Shown here: in pieces, positions 51,766-61,930 of the stretch
Numbering within the stretch: the first letter of the stretch is position 1
Layout: each line of letters begins with the position of its first letter
Origin: Nonomuraea soli
GTDB lineage: Bacteria > Actinomycetota > Actinomycetes > Streptosporangiales > Streptosporangiaceae
NCBI RefSeq assembly: GCF_013761175.1
Contig: NZ_JACDUR010000006.1
Location: forward strand, 678,328-742,327
Reading direction: 5' to 3'
DNA length: 64,000 nucleotides
Made by a program: the position numbers and the translations under genes
Notes under the pieces: model-generated
What the model was told of the DNA's origin: nothing
Databases searched by the model: none
What the model saw: the letters and a program-made list of their open reading frames with translations, nothing else

Positions 51766-52562
51766 TGCTCAGATACCCGCTGGCCGCGCTGTTCGTGGTG
51801 GCCACGCTCTTCCCGCTGGCCTGGACGGCGGTGGCCGGCTTCAAGTCCAAGACCGAGGTCGTGGCCACCCCGTTCCAGTTCTTCCCCGAGGTCTGGCAGT
51901 GGGACAACTACAGCCGGATGCTCGCCGACGAGGCGTTCCTGCGCTCGCTCGGCGTGACGTTCGCGGGCGCGGTGCTGTTCGCCGCGCTCAGCCTGGTCGT
52001 CAACTCGCTGGGCGCCTACGTCTTCGCCCGGCTGGAGTTCGCCTTCAAACGCACCCTGTGGGTGATCGTGCTGACGACGATGTTCGTCCCGGCCATCGCG
52101 ATCATGCTGACCTCCTTCATCGTGGTCACCCAGCTCGGCATGCTCGACTCCCTCACCGTCCTGGTCATCCCCGGCGCAGCCTCGGGCGCGCAGGTGTTCT
52201 TCCTGCGGCAGTACTACCTGGGCCTGCCCACCGCCCTGGAGGAGGCCGCGCAGCTCGACGGCGCGGGACCCTGGAAGATCTTCACGCGCATCTTCGTGCC
52301 GCTGTCGAAAGGGGCCTTCGTCGTGGTCGGCGCGACCTCCTTCCTGGCCTTCTGGAACTCCTACATCTGGCCGGTGCTCACCATCACCGACCCCTCGCTC
52401 TTCCAGGTGCAGCAGTACCTGGCGACCTTCCGATCCGACCGCACCTCGGAGATGGCGCTGCTCATGGCGGGCTCGACGCTGGCCGCCCTGCCGGTCATCG
52501 TGCTCTTCCTGATCTTCCAGCGGCAGATCATCGCCGGCGTGCGGCTGTCGGGGCTGAAATGA
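51765..52562 (+). CDS. Sugar ABC transporter permease (MalG-like)
   Basis: A 265-residue CUT1 permease with the EAA loop LEEAAQLDGAGPWKIFTRIFVPLS and six hydrophobic segments. It ends ATGA into the GH116 gene. No ATPase gene follows or lies elsewhere in the locus, so a shared MsiK-type ATPase probably powers the importer. Confidence 0.9.
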   Translation: MLRYPLAALFVVATLFPLAWTAVAGFKSKTEVVATPFQFFPEVWQWDNYSRMLADEAFLRSLGVTFAGAVLFAALSLVVNSLGAYVFARLEFAFKRTLWVIVLTTMFVPAIAIMLTSFIVVTQLGMLDSLTVLVIPGAASGAQVFFLRQYYLGLPTALEEAAQLDGAGPWKIFTRIFVPLSKGAFVVVGATSFLAFWNSYIWPVLTITDPSLFQVQQYLATFRSDRTSEMALLMAGSTLAALPVIVLFLIFQRQIIAGVRLSGLK

Positions 52563-54946
52563 CGGCCCACCTCGCGATGCCGGTGGGCGGCATCGGCACC
52601 GGCAACTTCGCCGTCTGCGCCGACGGCGGGCTGCGGCAGTGGCAGCTGGCCAACACCGGCGACCACCGCGGCGAGCTGCCCGGCACCTTCTTCGCGGTGC
52701 GCGCCGCGCAGTGGGAGCCGCCGTCGAACACCACCCGCATCCTTCAGGGACCGCCCGCGGAGCCGACCGGGACGCCGCTGATCAACGACGACCACGTGCC
52801 CGAGTGGCAGCGCGAGCTGCTGCGGCGATTCCCCGGTGTCGAGCGCACCCGCTTCCGGGGCCTCTATCCCTTCGCCGAGCTCGACTTCCTCGATCCCGGG
52901 CTGCCGGTCGAGGTGGGCATGGAGGTGTTCAACCCGCTCATCCCGCTCGACGTGGAGCGCAGCTCCCTCCCGGCCGGCCTGTTCACCTTCACCCTGCGCA
53001 ATCCGGGCCGCTTCCCGGTGCACGCGTGGCTGGCGGCCGCCGTACGCAACCCCGTCGGCGGACGCAACCTGGTCCGCAGGCGGCACAGGTGGACGTCGCT
53101 GGTCATGGACGAGCCGGGCCTCGACGAGGCAGCCGCCGGCAACGGTCAGGCGGTGCTCGCCGCCGACTCGCCGCTGACCTCGGTGTTCCCGTCGTGGAGC
53201 GAGCCCGCGCAGTTCCTGCGGTTCCTCGACAGCCGCGCGGTCTTCCTCGGCGCTCCCGGCAGGGCGGGCTGGGTCGCCGACCACCAGCCCTCGGGTACGG
53301 CCCCGCCCGGCGGCCCGTGCGGCGGCCTGGCCGTACCCGTCATGCTGGAGCCCGGCGCGAGCGCCACGATCAGGCTCTGCCTGGCCTGGTACTTCCCCAA
53401 CCGCTACGCCGACTTCGTGCAGTTCGGCCCGCCCGACCCGCGGTGGGGCCCGACGAGGTTCTGGCTCGGCAACGCCTACGCCACCCGCTTCGCCGACGCG
53501 CTCGACGTCGCCGACGCCGTGCGCACCGGCTGGCACGAGCTGCGCTCGGCCAGCCTCGACTGGGTCGCCACGCTGCACGACAGCAGCCTGCCCGCGCACG
53601 CCGCGGAACACCTGGCCGCCCAGGCCTCCATCCTGCGCAGTCCCTCCTGCTTCCAGAGCGCCGACGGCGCCTTCTTCGGCTTCGAGGGCGTGCTCGGCGC
53701 CTCCACCACCATGTGGTCGGGCGACCACGGCGGCTCCTGCCCGCTGAACTGCACCCACGTGTGGAACTACGCCCAGGCCGTGGCCAGGCTCTTCCCGTCG
53801 CTGGAACGCAGCATGCGGGCGACCGAGTTCGAGATCATGCAGGCGCCGCAGGGCTACCTCCCGCACCGCGTGATCGTCCCCACGTACCTGCGCCAGCTCT
53901 GGGACGTGCCCATCGGCGGCCCCGGCGAACCCGCCCTCGACGGCATGCTCGGCGCCATCCTCAAGACCTACCGGGAGGTACGGCACGGCAGCGACCGCTC
54001 CTACCTGCCGCAGATCGAACGGCTGCTCACCCACATCCGCCGCACCTGGGACCCCGACGGCACCGGCGTGCTGCGCGGCGTCCAGCCCTCCACCCACGAC
54101 ATCGACCTGACGGGCGTCAACCCCTTCATGGGCACCCTGTGGCTGGCGGCCCTGCGAGCCACGGGCGAGCTGACCGGCTCGGACGAGCTGCGGGAGCTGT
54201 TCGAGCGGGGGAGCGCCGCCTACGACGAGGCCATGTTCAACGGGGAGTACTTCGTCCAGGTGCTCGACGAGCCGATCGACTTCCAGTGGGGCCAGGGCTG
54301 CCTGTCGGACCAGCTCATCGGGCAGTGGTGGGCGCACCAGCTCGACCTGGGCCACCTGCTGCCCGCCGGGCACGTGCGCTCGGCCCTGCGCGCGATCGTG
54401 CGGCACAACCTGCGCAAGGGTTTCCACGGCTTCGAGCACCCCTACCGGGTGTTCGCCGACGGCGACGACACCGGGCTGCTGATGTGCACCTGGCCGCGCG
54501 GCGGACGCCCCGCCGTCCCCACGCGCTACTGCGACGAGGTGTGGACCGGCAGCGAGTACCAGGTCGCGGCGCACTGCCTGTGGGAAGGGCTGGAGGAGGA
54601 GGCCTGGCGGATCCTCGACGGCCTCTGGGCCCGCTACGACGGCAGCCGCCGCAACCCCTACAACCAGATCGAGTGCGGCGACCACTACGTGCGCGCCATG
54701 GCCGGGTGGTCGGTGGCCGAGGCGCTCGGCGGCCTGGCGTGGGACGCGCGCTCCGGCGCGCTGACCGTGCGCCGGCCCGGCCGCTGGCCGCTGCTGCTGC
54801 CGTCCGGCTGGGGTCAGGTCGTGCGCGACGCCGACGCCGTGCACGTGGTCTGTACGGCGGGCGGCATGGACATCCGCACCGTCAACGGCAGGCGCGTCGC
54901 GGGCACGCTTGCGGCGGGGGAGTCGCTCAGCGCCGGGCTCCCTTGA
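52559..54946 (+). CDS. GH116 family glycoside hydrolase, probable exo-beta-D-arabinofuranosidase
   Basis: A 795-residue protein with the two-part GH116 (GBA2-like) layout: an N-terminal beta domain (PVGGIGTGNFAVCADGGLRQWQL) and an alpha/alpha-barrel with CTHVWNYAQAVARLFPSLERSMR, YCDEVWTGSEYQVAA and NPYNQIECGDHYVRAM. GH116 includes glucosidases and a branch of exo-beta-D-arabinofuranosidases that remove the beta-linked caps of mycobacterial arabinan. A motif usually like HNTYDIEF reads STHDIDL, consistent with a non-glucosidase branch. There is no signal peptide. It is the last gene of the importer operon and overlaps the convergent TetR gene by 20 bp. Confidence 0.82.
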   Translation: MTAHLAMPVGGIGTGNFAVCADGGLRQWQLANTGDHRGELPGTFFAVRAAQWEPPSNTTRILQGPPAEPTGTPLINDDHVPEWQRELLRRFPGVERTRFRGLYPFAELDFLDPGLPVEVGMEVFNPLIPLDVERSSLPAGLFTFTLRNPGRFPVHAWLAAAVRNPVGGRNLVRRRHRWTSLVMDEPGLDEAAAGNGQAVLAADSPLTSVFPSWSEPAQFLRFLDSRAVFLGAPGRAGWVADHQPSGTAPPGGPCGGLAVPVMLEPGASATIRLCLAWYFPNRYADFVQFGPPDPRWGPTRFWLGNAYATRFADALDVADAVRTGWHELRSASLDWVATLHDSSLPAHAAEHLAAQASILRSPSCFQSADGAFFGFEGVLGASTTMWSGDHGGSCPLNCTHVWNYAQAVARLFPSLERSMRATEFEIMQAPQGYLPHRVIVPTYLRQLWDVPIGGPGEPALDGMLGAILKTYREVRHGSDRSYLPQIERLLTHIRRTWDPDGTGVLRGVQPSTHDIDLTGVNPFMGTLWLAALRATGELTGSDELRELFERGSAAYDEAMFNGEYFVQVLDEPIDFQWGQGCLSDQLIGQWWAHQLDLGHLLPAGHVRSALRAIVRHNLRKGFHGFEHPYRVFADGDDTGLLMCTWPRGGRPAVPTRYCDEVWTGSEYQVAAHCLWEGLEEEAWRILDGLWARYDGSRRNPYNQIECGDHYVRAMAGWSVAEALGGLAWDARSGALTVRRPGRWPLLLPSGWGQVVRDADAVHVVCTAGGMDIRTVNGRRVAGTLAAGESLSAGLP

Positions 54947-55529
54947 GCAGGTGGGCGATCGTCTCCGCGTACTCCGCCCGCACCCGGAACCGGTCCTGCT
55001 CGGGCACCTCGGAGATGGCCATGCCCGCCGCGCCCAGCATGTGGAAGGTGATGCGCGTCATCGGCTCCAGCGGCAGCGGCGGCATCTCCCCGGCGTCGAT
55101 GAGCAGCTGGATGAACTGCTCGATCAGGCCGCAGGAGTACTCCTTCTCCAGCTCCTTCCAGCGCACCCAGCCCAGCGCGAGCGGCGCCTCCTGCCACACC
55201 ACACGGCTGTAGACCGGATCGCAGCACCAGTCGAGGAACTTCTCGGTGGCGGCGATCGCCGCGCTCCACGGATCGCGCGCGCCCTCCGCGGCCTCGGCCA
55301 CCTCCCGCATGACCCGGCTCTCCAGCGCCTCGGCGACCGCCTCGAAGAGCGCCGGTTTGCTGCCGAAGTGGTGGTAGACCGCGCCACGCGTGGCCTGGAT
55401 GTCGGCCGCCACGTCCTCGAGCGAGGTGCCGGCGAAGCCGCGCTCGGCGAAGCGCCGGGTCGCGGCTTCCAGCAGTGCGGCCCTGGTCGCGTCGGAGTAC
55501 TGCTCGCGCCTGCTCTTGACATGGGGCAT
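54927..55529 (-). CDS. TetR-family transcriptional regulator
   Basis: A 200-residue TetR protein with HTH ATRRFAERGFAGTSLEDVAADIQATRGAVYHHFGSKPALFEAV. I start at MPHVKSRR; a start six codons upstream would enter the operator. It diverges from a P450 gene over an inverted repeat and is likely its repressor. Confidence 0.9.
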   Translation of the reverse strand: MPHVKSRREQYSDATRAALLEAATRRFAERGFAGTSLEDVAADIQATRGAVYHHFGSKPALFEAVAEALESRVMREVAEAAEGARDPWSAAIAATEKFLDWCCDPVYSRVVWQEAPLALGWVRWKELEKEYSCGLIEQFIQLLIDAGEMPPLPLEPMTRITFHMLGAAGMAISEVPEQDRFRVRAEYAETIAHLLKGARR

Positions 55530-55537
55530 GCGCGGAG

Positions 55538-55559
55538 CATACGACATACACAGCGTATG
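55538..55559. promoter_or_regulatory. Inverted repeat between TetR and P450 genes
   Basis: CATACG (55538-55543) and CGTATG (55554-55559) are perfect 6-bp arms, 10 bp apart; inside them ACATA and TATGT overlap as a second pair. The 47-bp divergent region makes this a likely TetR site for both genes. Confidence 0.6.
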
Positions 55560-55576
55560 TTTCCAACACTGAGTAG

Positions 55577-56785
<1,209 letters not shown>

Positions 56786-57666
56786 AGGGCGTGCGCTTGC
56801 TCTCCCTGATGAGCCTGCGATGGAAGTCCTTCATGAACAGGGCGGTGTCGCCCCGCTCATCGACCTGGGCGACGACGGTCAGCCGGTCGTAGTCCCAGTG
56901 CCGGCCGAGGAAGTCCCGCTCCTCGGGTGACAGGTCGAAGCGTTCGCTGAGCGCCAGCCCGAAGTCGGTGAAGTAGACCTGCTCGCCGTCGGACATGATG
57001 TTGTGGAAGTGGGCGTCGAAGTGCACCAGCCCCCGGCTGCGCATGAACGCGGCCCCTTCCAGCAACTGCCGCTCCGCCGTGCGGTCCGCCAGGGCGGGGA
57101 AGTGCTCCAGGAAGATCACCAGGCTGGTGTCCGAGGCCTCGATCGCCTGGAGCCTGCGGCGGATGCGCTCGTCGCCGTCCCAGTAGGCGACGGTCTCGTC
57201 GATGTCCTCGTAGTCGCCGCCCGCCGGGCCGGGCAGCACCCGCCAGTGGTAGGCGAGAGGGAAGCCCGGATAGTCGCCTGCCAGGGCCCAGTTGGTGGTC
57301 ATCACGTGCGTGGCCAGCTCGCGCCAGGCGCCGAAGCCCGTGGAGCCGAGGCCGTACTGGTAGAAGGTGGGCAGGTCGAAGAGGTTCGCCGTGCTTCTCG
57401 GGTGGGCCAGTTCCAGGTCGGTGAGCGGGATCTTCTTGACGAAGACCTCCGCCGCCCCGACCTCGAGGACGAACGTGGCGCCGCCGATGCCCCGGCCGTT
57501 GACCGGTGCCGTGGTCAGCGCCTTGGCGAGGCGGTCGTCGCTCATGAGCTGCAGGGCGGTGGAGATCTCGGAGAAGCGGGCCGGCCGCGCTCGATCCATG
57601 GGCGGGATTGTGCGCCGGACACGATGCCGGGCTCAACTCGTTTTCCCGGGACCGTCCGGGCGGGGC

Positions 57667-58563
57667 TCACCTGCGGCTGACCGTCGTCTCGTGGTCCACG
57701 CGTGACAACTTCGCGGGATTGCGCACCGCGTACAGCCCCGTGATGAGCCCGCCCTCCACCCTGGCCGCGAACACGGTGTCGACCTCACCGCCGACCCGCA
57801 GCACCAGCGCCGGATGCCCGTTGATCTGCGCGGGCCGCAACGCCGCGACGCCGTACCTGGACAACCGCGCCGCCAGCCAGGCGACGTGGCCGGCGCCCAC
57901 GAGGGGAGTGAGCGCCGCCTGGACGGCCCCGCCGCCGTCGCCCAGGAAGACGACGTCGGGCGCGAGGATGCCGAGCAGCCCCTGCAGATCGCCGGTCTCC
58001 GCCGCCCGCTGGAAGGCCTCGAGCGCGCCGCGGATCTCGTCCTGGGAGACCCCCGCGCGCGGCCGGCGCGCCGTGACGTGCGACCGCGCCCGGTGGGCGA
58101 TCTGGCGCACCGCCGCCGCGCTCTTGCCGACCGCCTCGGCGATCTCGTCGTACGGCAGGTCGAACACGTCACGCAGCACGAACACCGCCCGCTCGGTCGG
58201 CGACAGCGTCTCCAGCACCAGCAGCATCGCCATCGAGACGCTGTCGGCCAGCTCCACGTCCTCCGCCACGTCGGGCGAGGTGAGCAGCGGCTCCGGCAGC
58301 CAGGGCCCGACGTACGACTCCTTGCGCCGCCCGAGCGTGCGCAGGCGCATCAGAGACTGACGCGTGACCATCCGCACCAGGTAGGCGCGCTGGCCCCGCA
58401 CCGCGCCGAGATCGACGCCGGCCCATTTCAGCCACGTCTCCTGCAGCACGTCCTCGGCGTCGGCGGCCGAGCCGAGCATCTCGTAGGCGACGGTGAACAG
58501 CAGGTTGCGGTGGGCGACGAACCCCTGGGTCGCCGCGTCCATCCGGCCGGTGCCCTCACTCAT
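57667..58563 (-). CDS. sigJ: ECF41-type RNA polymerase sigma factor (SigJ-like)
   Basis: A 298-residue sigma factor with sigma-2 (GFVAHRNLLFTVAYEMLGSAADAEDVLQETWLKW) and sigma-4 (LSPTERAVFVLRDVFDLPYDEIAEAVGKSAAAVRQIAHRAR) domains, then a SnoaL-like C-terminal domain. That domain carries the ECF41 hallmarks DGGG (GDGGGAVQAA) and NPxKL (RNPAKLSRV), through which activity is controlled without an anti-sigma factor. The ATG overlaps the upstream oxidase gene by 8 bp, so they are one operon, and a matching promoter lies before the oxidase. Confidence 0.92.
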   Translation of the reverse strand: MSEGTGRMDAATQGFVAHRNLLFTVAYEMLGSAADAEDVLQETWLKWAGVDLGAVRGQRAYLVRMVTRQSLMRLRTLGRRKESYVGPWLPEPLLTSPDVAEDVELADSVSMAMLLVLETLSPTERAVFVLRDVFDLPYDEIAEAVGKSAAAVRQIAHRARSHVTARRPRAGVSQDEIRGALEAFQRAAETGDLQGLLGILAPDVVFLGDGGGAVQAALTPLVGAGHVAWLAARLSRYGVAALRPAQINGHPALVLRVGGEVDTVFAARVEGGLITGLYAVRNPAKLSRVDHETTVSRR

Positions 58564-59905
58564 GATCGGCTCCCGCCGGTCGCACGTTGTGGTTCTGGGA
58601 GAACAGGTTGGCGGGGTCGTACCTGTGCTTGATCGCCGCGAGCCGCCGGTGGGTGCGCGGCGGGTAGACGGCGGCGATGTCGTCCTCCGACGCCGAGGCG
58701 AGGAAGTTGGCGTAGGCGCCGCTGACATGAGGAGCGAGCCTGGCCCAGACCGCCTCCAGGCCCGCACGCGCCGCCTCGACGACCGGGGCCGGACCCGCGA
58801 CGGTGGTCACCACCATCAGCTCCGCCCGCCGGTGGGCGTAGGCCGTGGCGTCGACGGGCACCCGGGAGACCGCGCCGCCGACGCTGCGCACCGCGAGGAA
58901 CGGCGACCCCTGCGACGAGCCGACCTCGGTCAGGACGCCCAGGACCTCGCGCACCGATCCGCTCTCGACAAACGCGCTGCGGGTGAGCAGCCGGATGCCG
59001 GCAGGCGCCGCGCCGCCCTCGACGAGGACGTCCGCGTACGGCCGCAGCACGACGGTGTCGCTCACCACCGTGCCCAGGGCGCGGATCGGGTCGACGGCCT
59101 TGGCCGCGAGCTCCGGGTCGTCACCGTCGAAGGCGACCTGGATCTCCACCGGCGCCACGGGCCCGCCCGCGAACGGGTTGGCGAAGCTCACAATGGAGGT
59201 CAGCTCCTCCGGCGCCCCGCGCATCTGAGCCGCCCACCCTTGCAGCACCCCGGCCAGCTCGGCCGCGGGGAAGGCGATCGTGCCATGAAAAACACGGGTG
59301 GTCGGGTGCGCCGCGAACTCGAAGGCGGTCACGACACCGACGTTGCCCCCGCCGCCCCGCAGCGCCCAGAACAGCTCCGGATTCTCCCGCGCGTCGGCCC
59401 GCAGCACCTCGCCGGAGGCGACCACCACCTCGGCGGCCAGCAGGTTGTCCAGGGCCAGGCCGTACTTCCTGACCTTCCACCCGATGCCGCCGCCCAGCGT
59501 CAGCCCGCCGACGCCGACGCTCCTGGTGTCACCCGACGAGATCGCCAGCCCGTGCGGGGCCAGGGCGTCCGCGACCTGACCCCACGTGGCGCCGCCGCCG
59601 ATCCGCACGACGTCGCCGTCAAGGACCTCCACGCCGTCGAGCCGTCCCAGGTCGATCACCACGCCGCCGTCGTTGGTGCCGAAGCCGGCGAACGCGTGCC
59701 CGCCGCCGCGCACCGACAACACCAGCCCGGCCTCGGCCGCGAACCGCACGGCGGCTCGCACGTCCGCCACACCGGCGGAACGCAGGACGCAGGCGGGGCT
59801 GCCCGCGACCAGCATCGTACGGCCGGCGTCGGCATAGCCGTCGGCGCCGGGCTCGATGATCTCGCCGCCGAAGTCACGGCGAAGAATGTCCAAGAGTGCG
59901 TTCAT
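58556..59905 (-). CDS. FAD-linked oxidase (berberine bridge enzyme-like)
   Basis: A 449-residue VAO/BBE-family oxidase. The FAD domain has LSVRGGGHAFAGFG, whose His can hold FAD covalently, and SVGVGGLTLGGGIGW, in which the second linking Cys is absent. The C-terminus AAIKHRYDPANLFSQNHNV is the usual BBE closing motif. ECF41 sigma genes often sit with an oxidoreductase; here it is the first gene of the operon. I start at the ATG of MNALLDIL, 43 bp from the putative -10. Confidence 0.9.
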   Translation of the reverse strand: MNALLDILRRDFGGEIIEPGADGYADAGRTMLVAGSPACVLRSAGVADVRAAVRFAAEAGLVLSVRGGGHAFAGFGTNDGGVVIDLGRLDGVEVLDGDVVRIGGGATWGQVADALAPHGLAISSGDTRSVGVGGLTLGGGIGWKVRKYGLALDNLLAAEVVVASGEVLRADARENPELFWALRGGGGNVGVVTAFEFAAHPTTRVFHGTIAFPAAELAGVLQGWAAQMRGAPEELTSIVSFANPFAGGPVAPVEIQVAFDGDDPELAAKAVDPIRALGTVVSDTVVLRPYADVLVEGGAAPAGIRLLTRSAFVESGSVREVLGVLTEVGSSQGSPFLAVRSVGGAVSRVPVDATAYAHRRAELMVVTTVAGPAPVVEAARAGLEAVWARLAPHVSGAYANFLASASEDDIAAVYPPRTHRRLAAIKHRYDPANLFSQNHNVRPAGADHE

Positions 59906-59947
59906 GAAGGGCTCCAGTGGTCCGCGTTCGTGTCCGGTCGACCATGA

Positions 59948-59974
59948 GATGCCGGTGACCTGGCGGCTGTGACA
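59948..59974 (-). promoter_or_regulatory. Candidate ECF41 promoter of the oxidase-sigJ operon
   Basis: Reading leftward, TGTCACA (59974 to 59968), 16 bp, then CATC (59951 to 59948). ECF41 sigma factors use a TGTCACA -35 with a CGTC-like -10, so this is a near match, 43 bp before the oxidase ATG. It suggests autoregulation. Confidence 0.6.
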
Positions 59975-60100
59975 CGGGGCGGGTGTGAACTGGACCACAC
60001 GGGCGCGGATCCGGTGATGATCCAGTTCCGTGTCGTCGTCCTGACAGCGAACCCTAGAACCTCGAACACGCTCGAACGCGAACCCGACGAGCCACCGCTG

Positions 60101-60799
60101 CTACTCCTCCGAGTCCGGTGCCGCCTTGCCCAGGACCCCGATGGGCAGCCCGCCGTACCACCCCCACAGGTGGATGAGGTAACCGAACAGCAGAAGGGGC
60201 AAGATCGTCGCCGCCAAAAGGTCTCCCTCGAGCAGGAACGCGCTCACCACGCACAGCCCCGCGGGAATGACGACGTACAGGTGGTGCGGCAGGGGAAAGC
60301 CCTTGGGCCGGCGCAGGACGTACGGCTCGATGGCGAAACCCGTGTACATCCGCCGGCGCAGCTTGCCCGCGGGCGCCAGGCGAGTGCCGTCCGGCAGTTC
60401 CACGACCGCGCGCCGGAAGGGGCGCGGGCCGCCCACCCGGGCGGTCAGGACCGTGCCGGGCGGGATCTCGGCGAAGGCGGGAGCCCACATGACCCGCTGC
60501 CACCGGGAGGATTCGGGCTCCCCGACAGGAACCATCTCCAGGAAGGGCACCCGGGCCGCCTGGTTGACGCCGATGCGGACGGAGACCCTCCACTCGCTGG
60601 GCGGGGCGGAGCCGGCGGCGCGGTGGAGCAGGCCGCGCACGAGCCAGGCTCCCGGGACCAGGATGAGCAGGATGATGCCCAGCCAGAGCATGCCGGACTC
60701 GGCGTCGGGAAGGATCGACCGGTCGATGGCGATGGCGGCCGCGCAGGAAAGCACGGACAACGTGATGACGCTCGCGACGATGTGGCGCGTGCCGTACAT
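60101..60799 (-). CDS. Membrane protein of unknown function
   Basis: A 232-residue protein with two hydrophobic helices near the N-terminus (IVASVITLSVLSCAAAIAI, then MLWLGIILLILVPGAWLV), a cytoplasmic or extracellular beta-rich middle of about 110 residues, and two more helices near the C-terminus (YVVIPAGLCVVSAFLL, LAATILPLLLFGYLIHLW). I recognise no family. It stands alone between the oxidase operon and the AraC-type gene. Confidence 0.65.
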   Translation of the reverse strand: MYGTRHIVASVITLSVLSCAAAIAIDRSILPDAESGMLWLGIILLILVPGAWLVRGLLHRAAGSAPPSEWRVSVRIGVNQAARVPFLEMVPVGEPESSRWQRVMWAPAFAEIPPGTVLTARVGGPRPFRRAVVELPDGTRLAPAGKLRRRMYTGFAIEPYVLRRPKGFPLPHHLYVVIPAGLCVVSAFLLEGDLLAATILPLLLFGYLIHLWGWYGGLPIGVLGKAAPDSEE

Positions 60800-61154
60800 G
60801 GTGCCCCCCGTTTTGGGCTGTTGTACGGCTATCGCCGCGGACGGGCTCCGCGTTGCAGTTCGTCATGACGTGACGGGCATCGCCGTGCCGGCGGGTTCGG
60901 CGGCGTGCATGCCGGACGTCGGCTGTTGCGGGACCGGAACTGCCCCTTGGTCACGATCACGGAGCTCGCCGTACCCGCCGTCCACCGTCGCCAGAACGCG
61001 GAGGCCGCGAACGGCATTCGCCCCATGAGGCAGAATCGACCTCGTACAGGACGAGCACAGCGCTCACTGCCGACGGCGGCGAAGGCACACGCCCCGCGCG
61101 GAGAGGGCGGCCTTCGACCGCATGCGCACGGCGACCAGCCACGGGGGTGGACCA
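60800..61154. other. Intergenic stretch without a recognised feature
   Basis: About 355 bases separate the membrane protein gene from the AraC-like gene. Open frames here have no convincing coding signature or ribosome site. Promoters for both neighbours must lie here, but I can point to no specific element. Confidence 0.4.
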
Positions 61155-61877
61155 ATGCCGATCGAGAGTGACCACCGCGCGTCGGACTCGCCCTACGTGG
61201 CACGCGTCTGGCGCGGCCGTACCTCCGGGGTCGACCAGCTGACCTCGATCGCGACCTCCACCTGGGAGCTGGTCTTCTGGGAGCAGCAAGGCGTCATGCA
61301 CGCCGCCGTGCGCGGCCCGGAGACGACGGCGTCGATCGCCGAGTCGGTGGGCGATTCGGAGTCGTTCGGGATCACCTTCGCGCACGGCGCCTCCATGCCC
61401 CACCTCCCGATCGGCCCGCTCGTCGACGGCGGCCGCGACAGCCCGCACGTGAGCGAACGGACGTTCCTCCTGCGCGGCGAGGAGTGGCAGATCCCCGGCT
61501 TCGACGACGCGGAGCTGCTCGTCGGCAAGCTCGTGCGCGCCGGCGTGCTGGTACGTGATCCGCTGGTGGACGAGGTGGTGCGGGGCGGCGCCGCCCCGGT
61601 CGGGTCGCGGGCGGTGCAGCGCCGCGTGGCCGCCACCACCGGGCTCACCCAGGGCGCGATCCGCCAGATCGAACGCGCGCGGGAGGCGGCGGTGCTGCTC
61701 GGGGCGGGGGTCCCGGCCCTGGACGTCGTGCACAGGCTCGGCTTCTACGACCAGCCGCACCTGGCCCGTTCCCTGCAACGGTTCATCGGCCGGACCGCCA
61801 CACAACTGCGGCAGCCGGATCCCGCCGCCGATCCCCTGTCGCTTCTGTACAAGCCGGACGACCCGGCCGGCTCCTAA
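61155..61877 (+). CDS. AraC-family helix-turn-helix protein
   Basis: A 240-residue protein. The N-terminal part resembles a DUF6597/AraC-like sensing domain (YVARVWRGRTSG, WELVFWEQQGVMHAAVRGPE). The C-terminal HTH reads VAATTGLTQGAIRQIERAREAAVLLGAGVPALDVVHRLGFYDQPHLARSLQRFIGRTATQL, the two-helix AraC pattern. I start at the ATG of MPIESD. It lies 53 bp before the alpha/beta hydrolase gene and probably regulates it. Confidence 0.85.
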   Translation: MPIESDHRASDSPYVARVWRGRTSGVDQLTSIATSTWELVFWEQQGVMHAAVRGPETTASIAESVGDSESFGITFAHGASMPHLPIGPLVDGGRDSPHVSERTFLLRGEEWQIPGFDDAELLVGKLVRAGVLVRDPLVDEVVRGGAAPVGSRAVQRRVAATTGLTQGAIRQIERAREAAVLLGAGVPALDVVHRLGFYDQPHLARSLQRFIGRTATQLRQPDPAADPLSLLYKPDDPAGS

Positions 61878-61930
61878 CGTCGTGTGCGTGCGGTGACCGC
61901 CACCGCGCACACTATGAAGGGCCGATTCTC

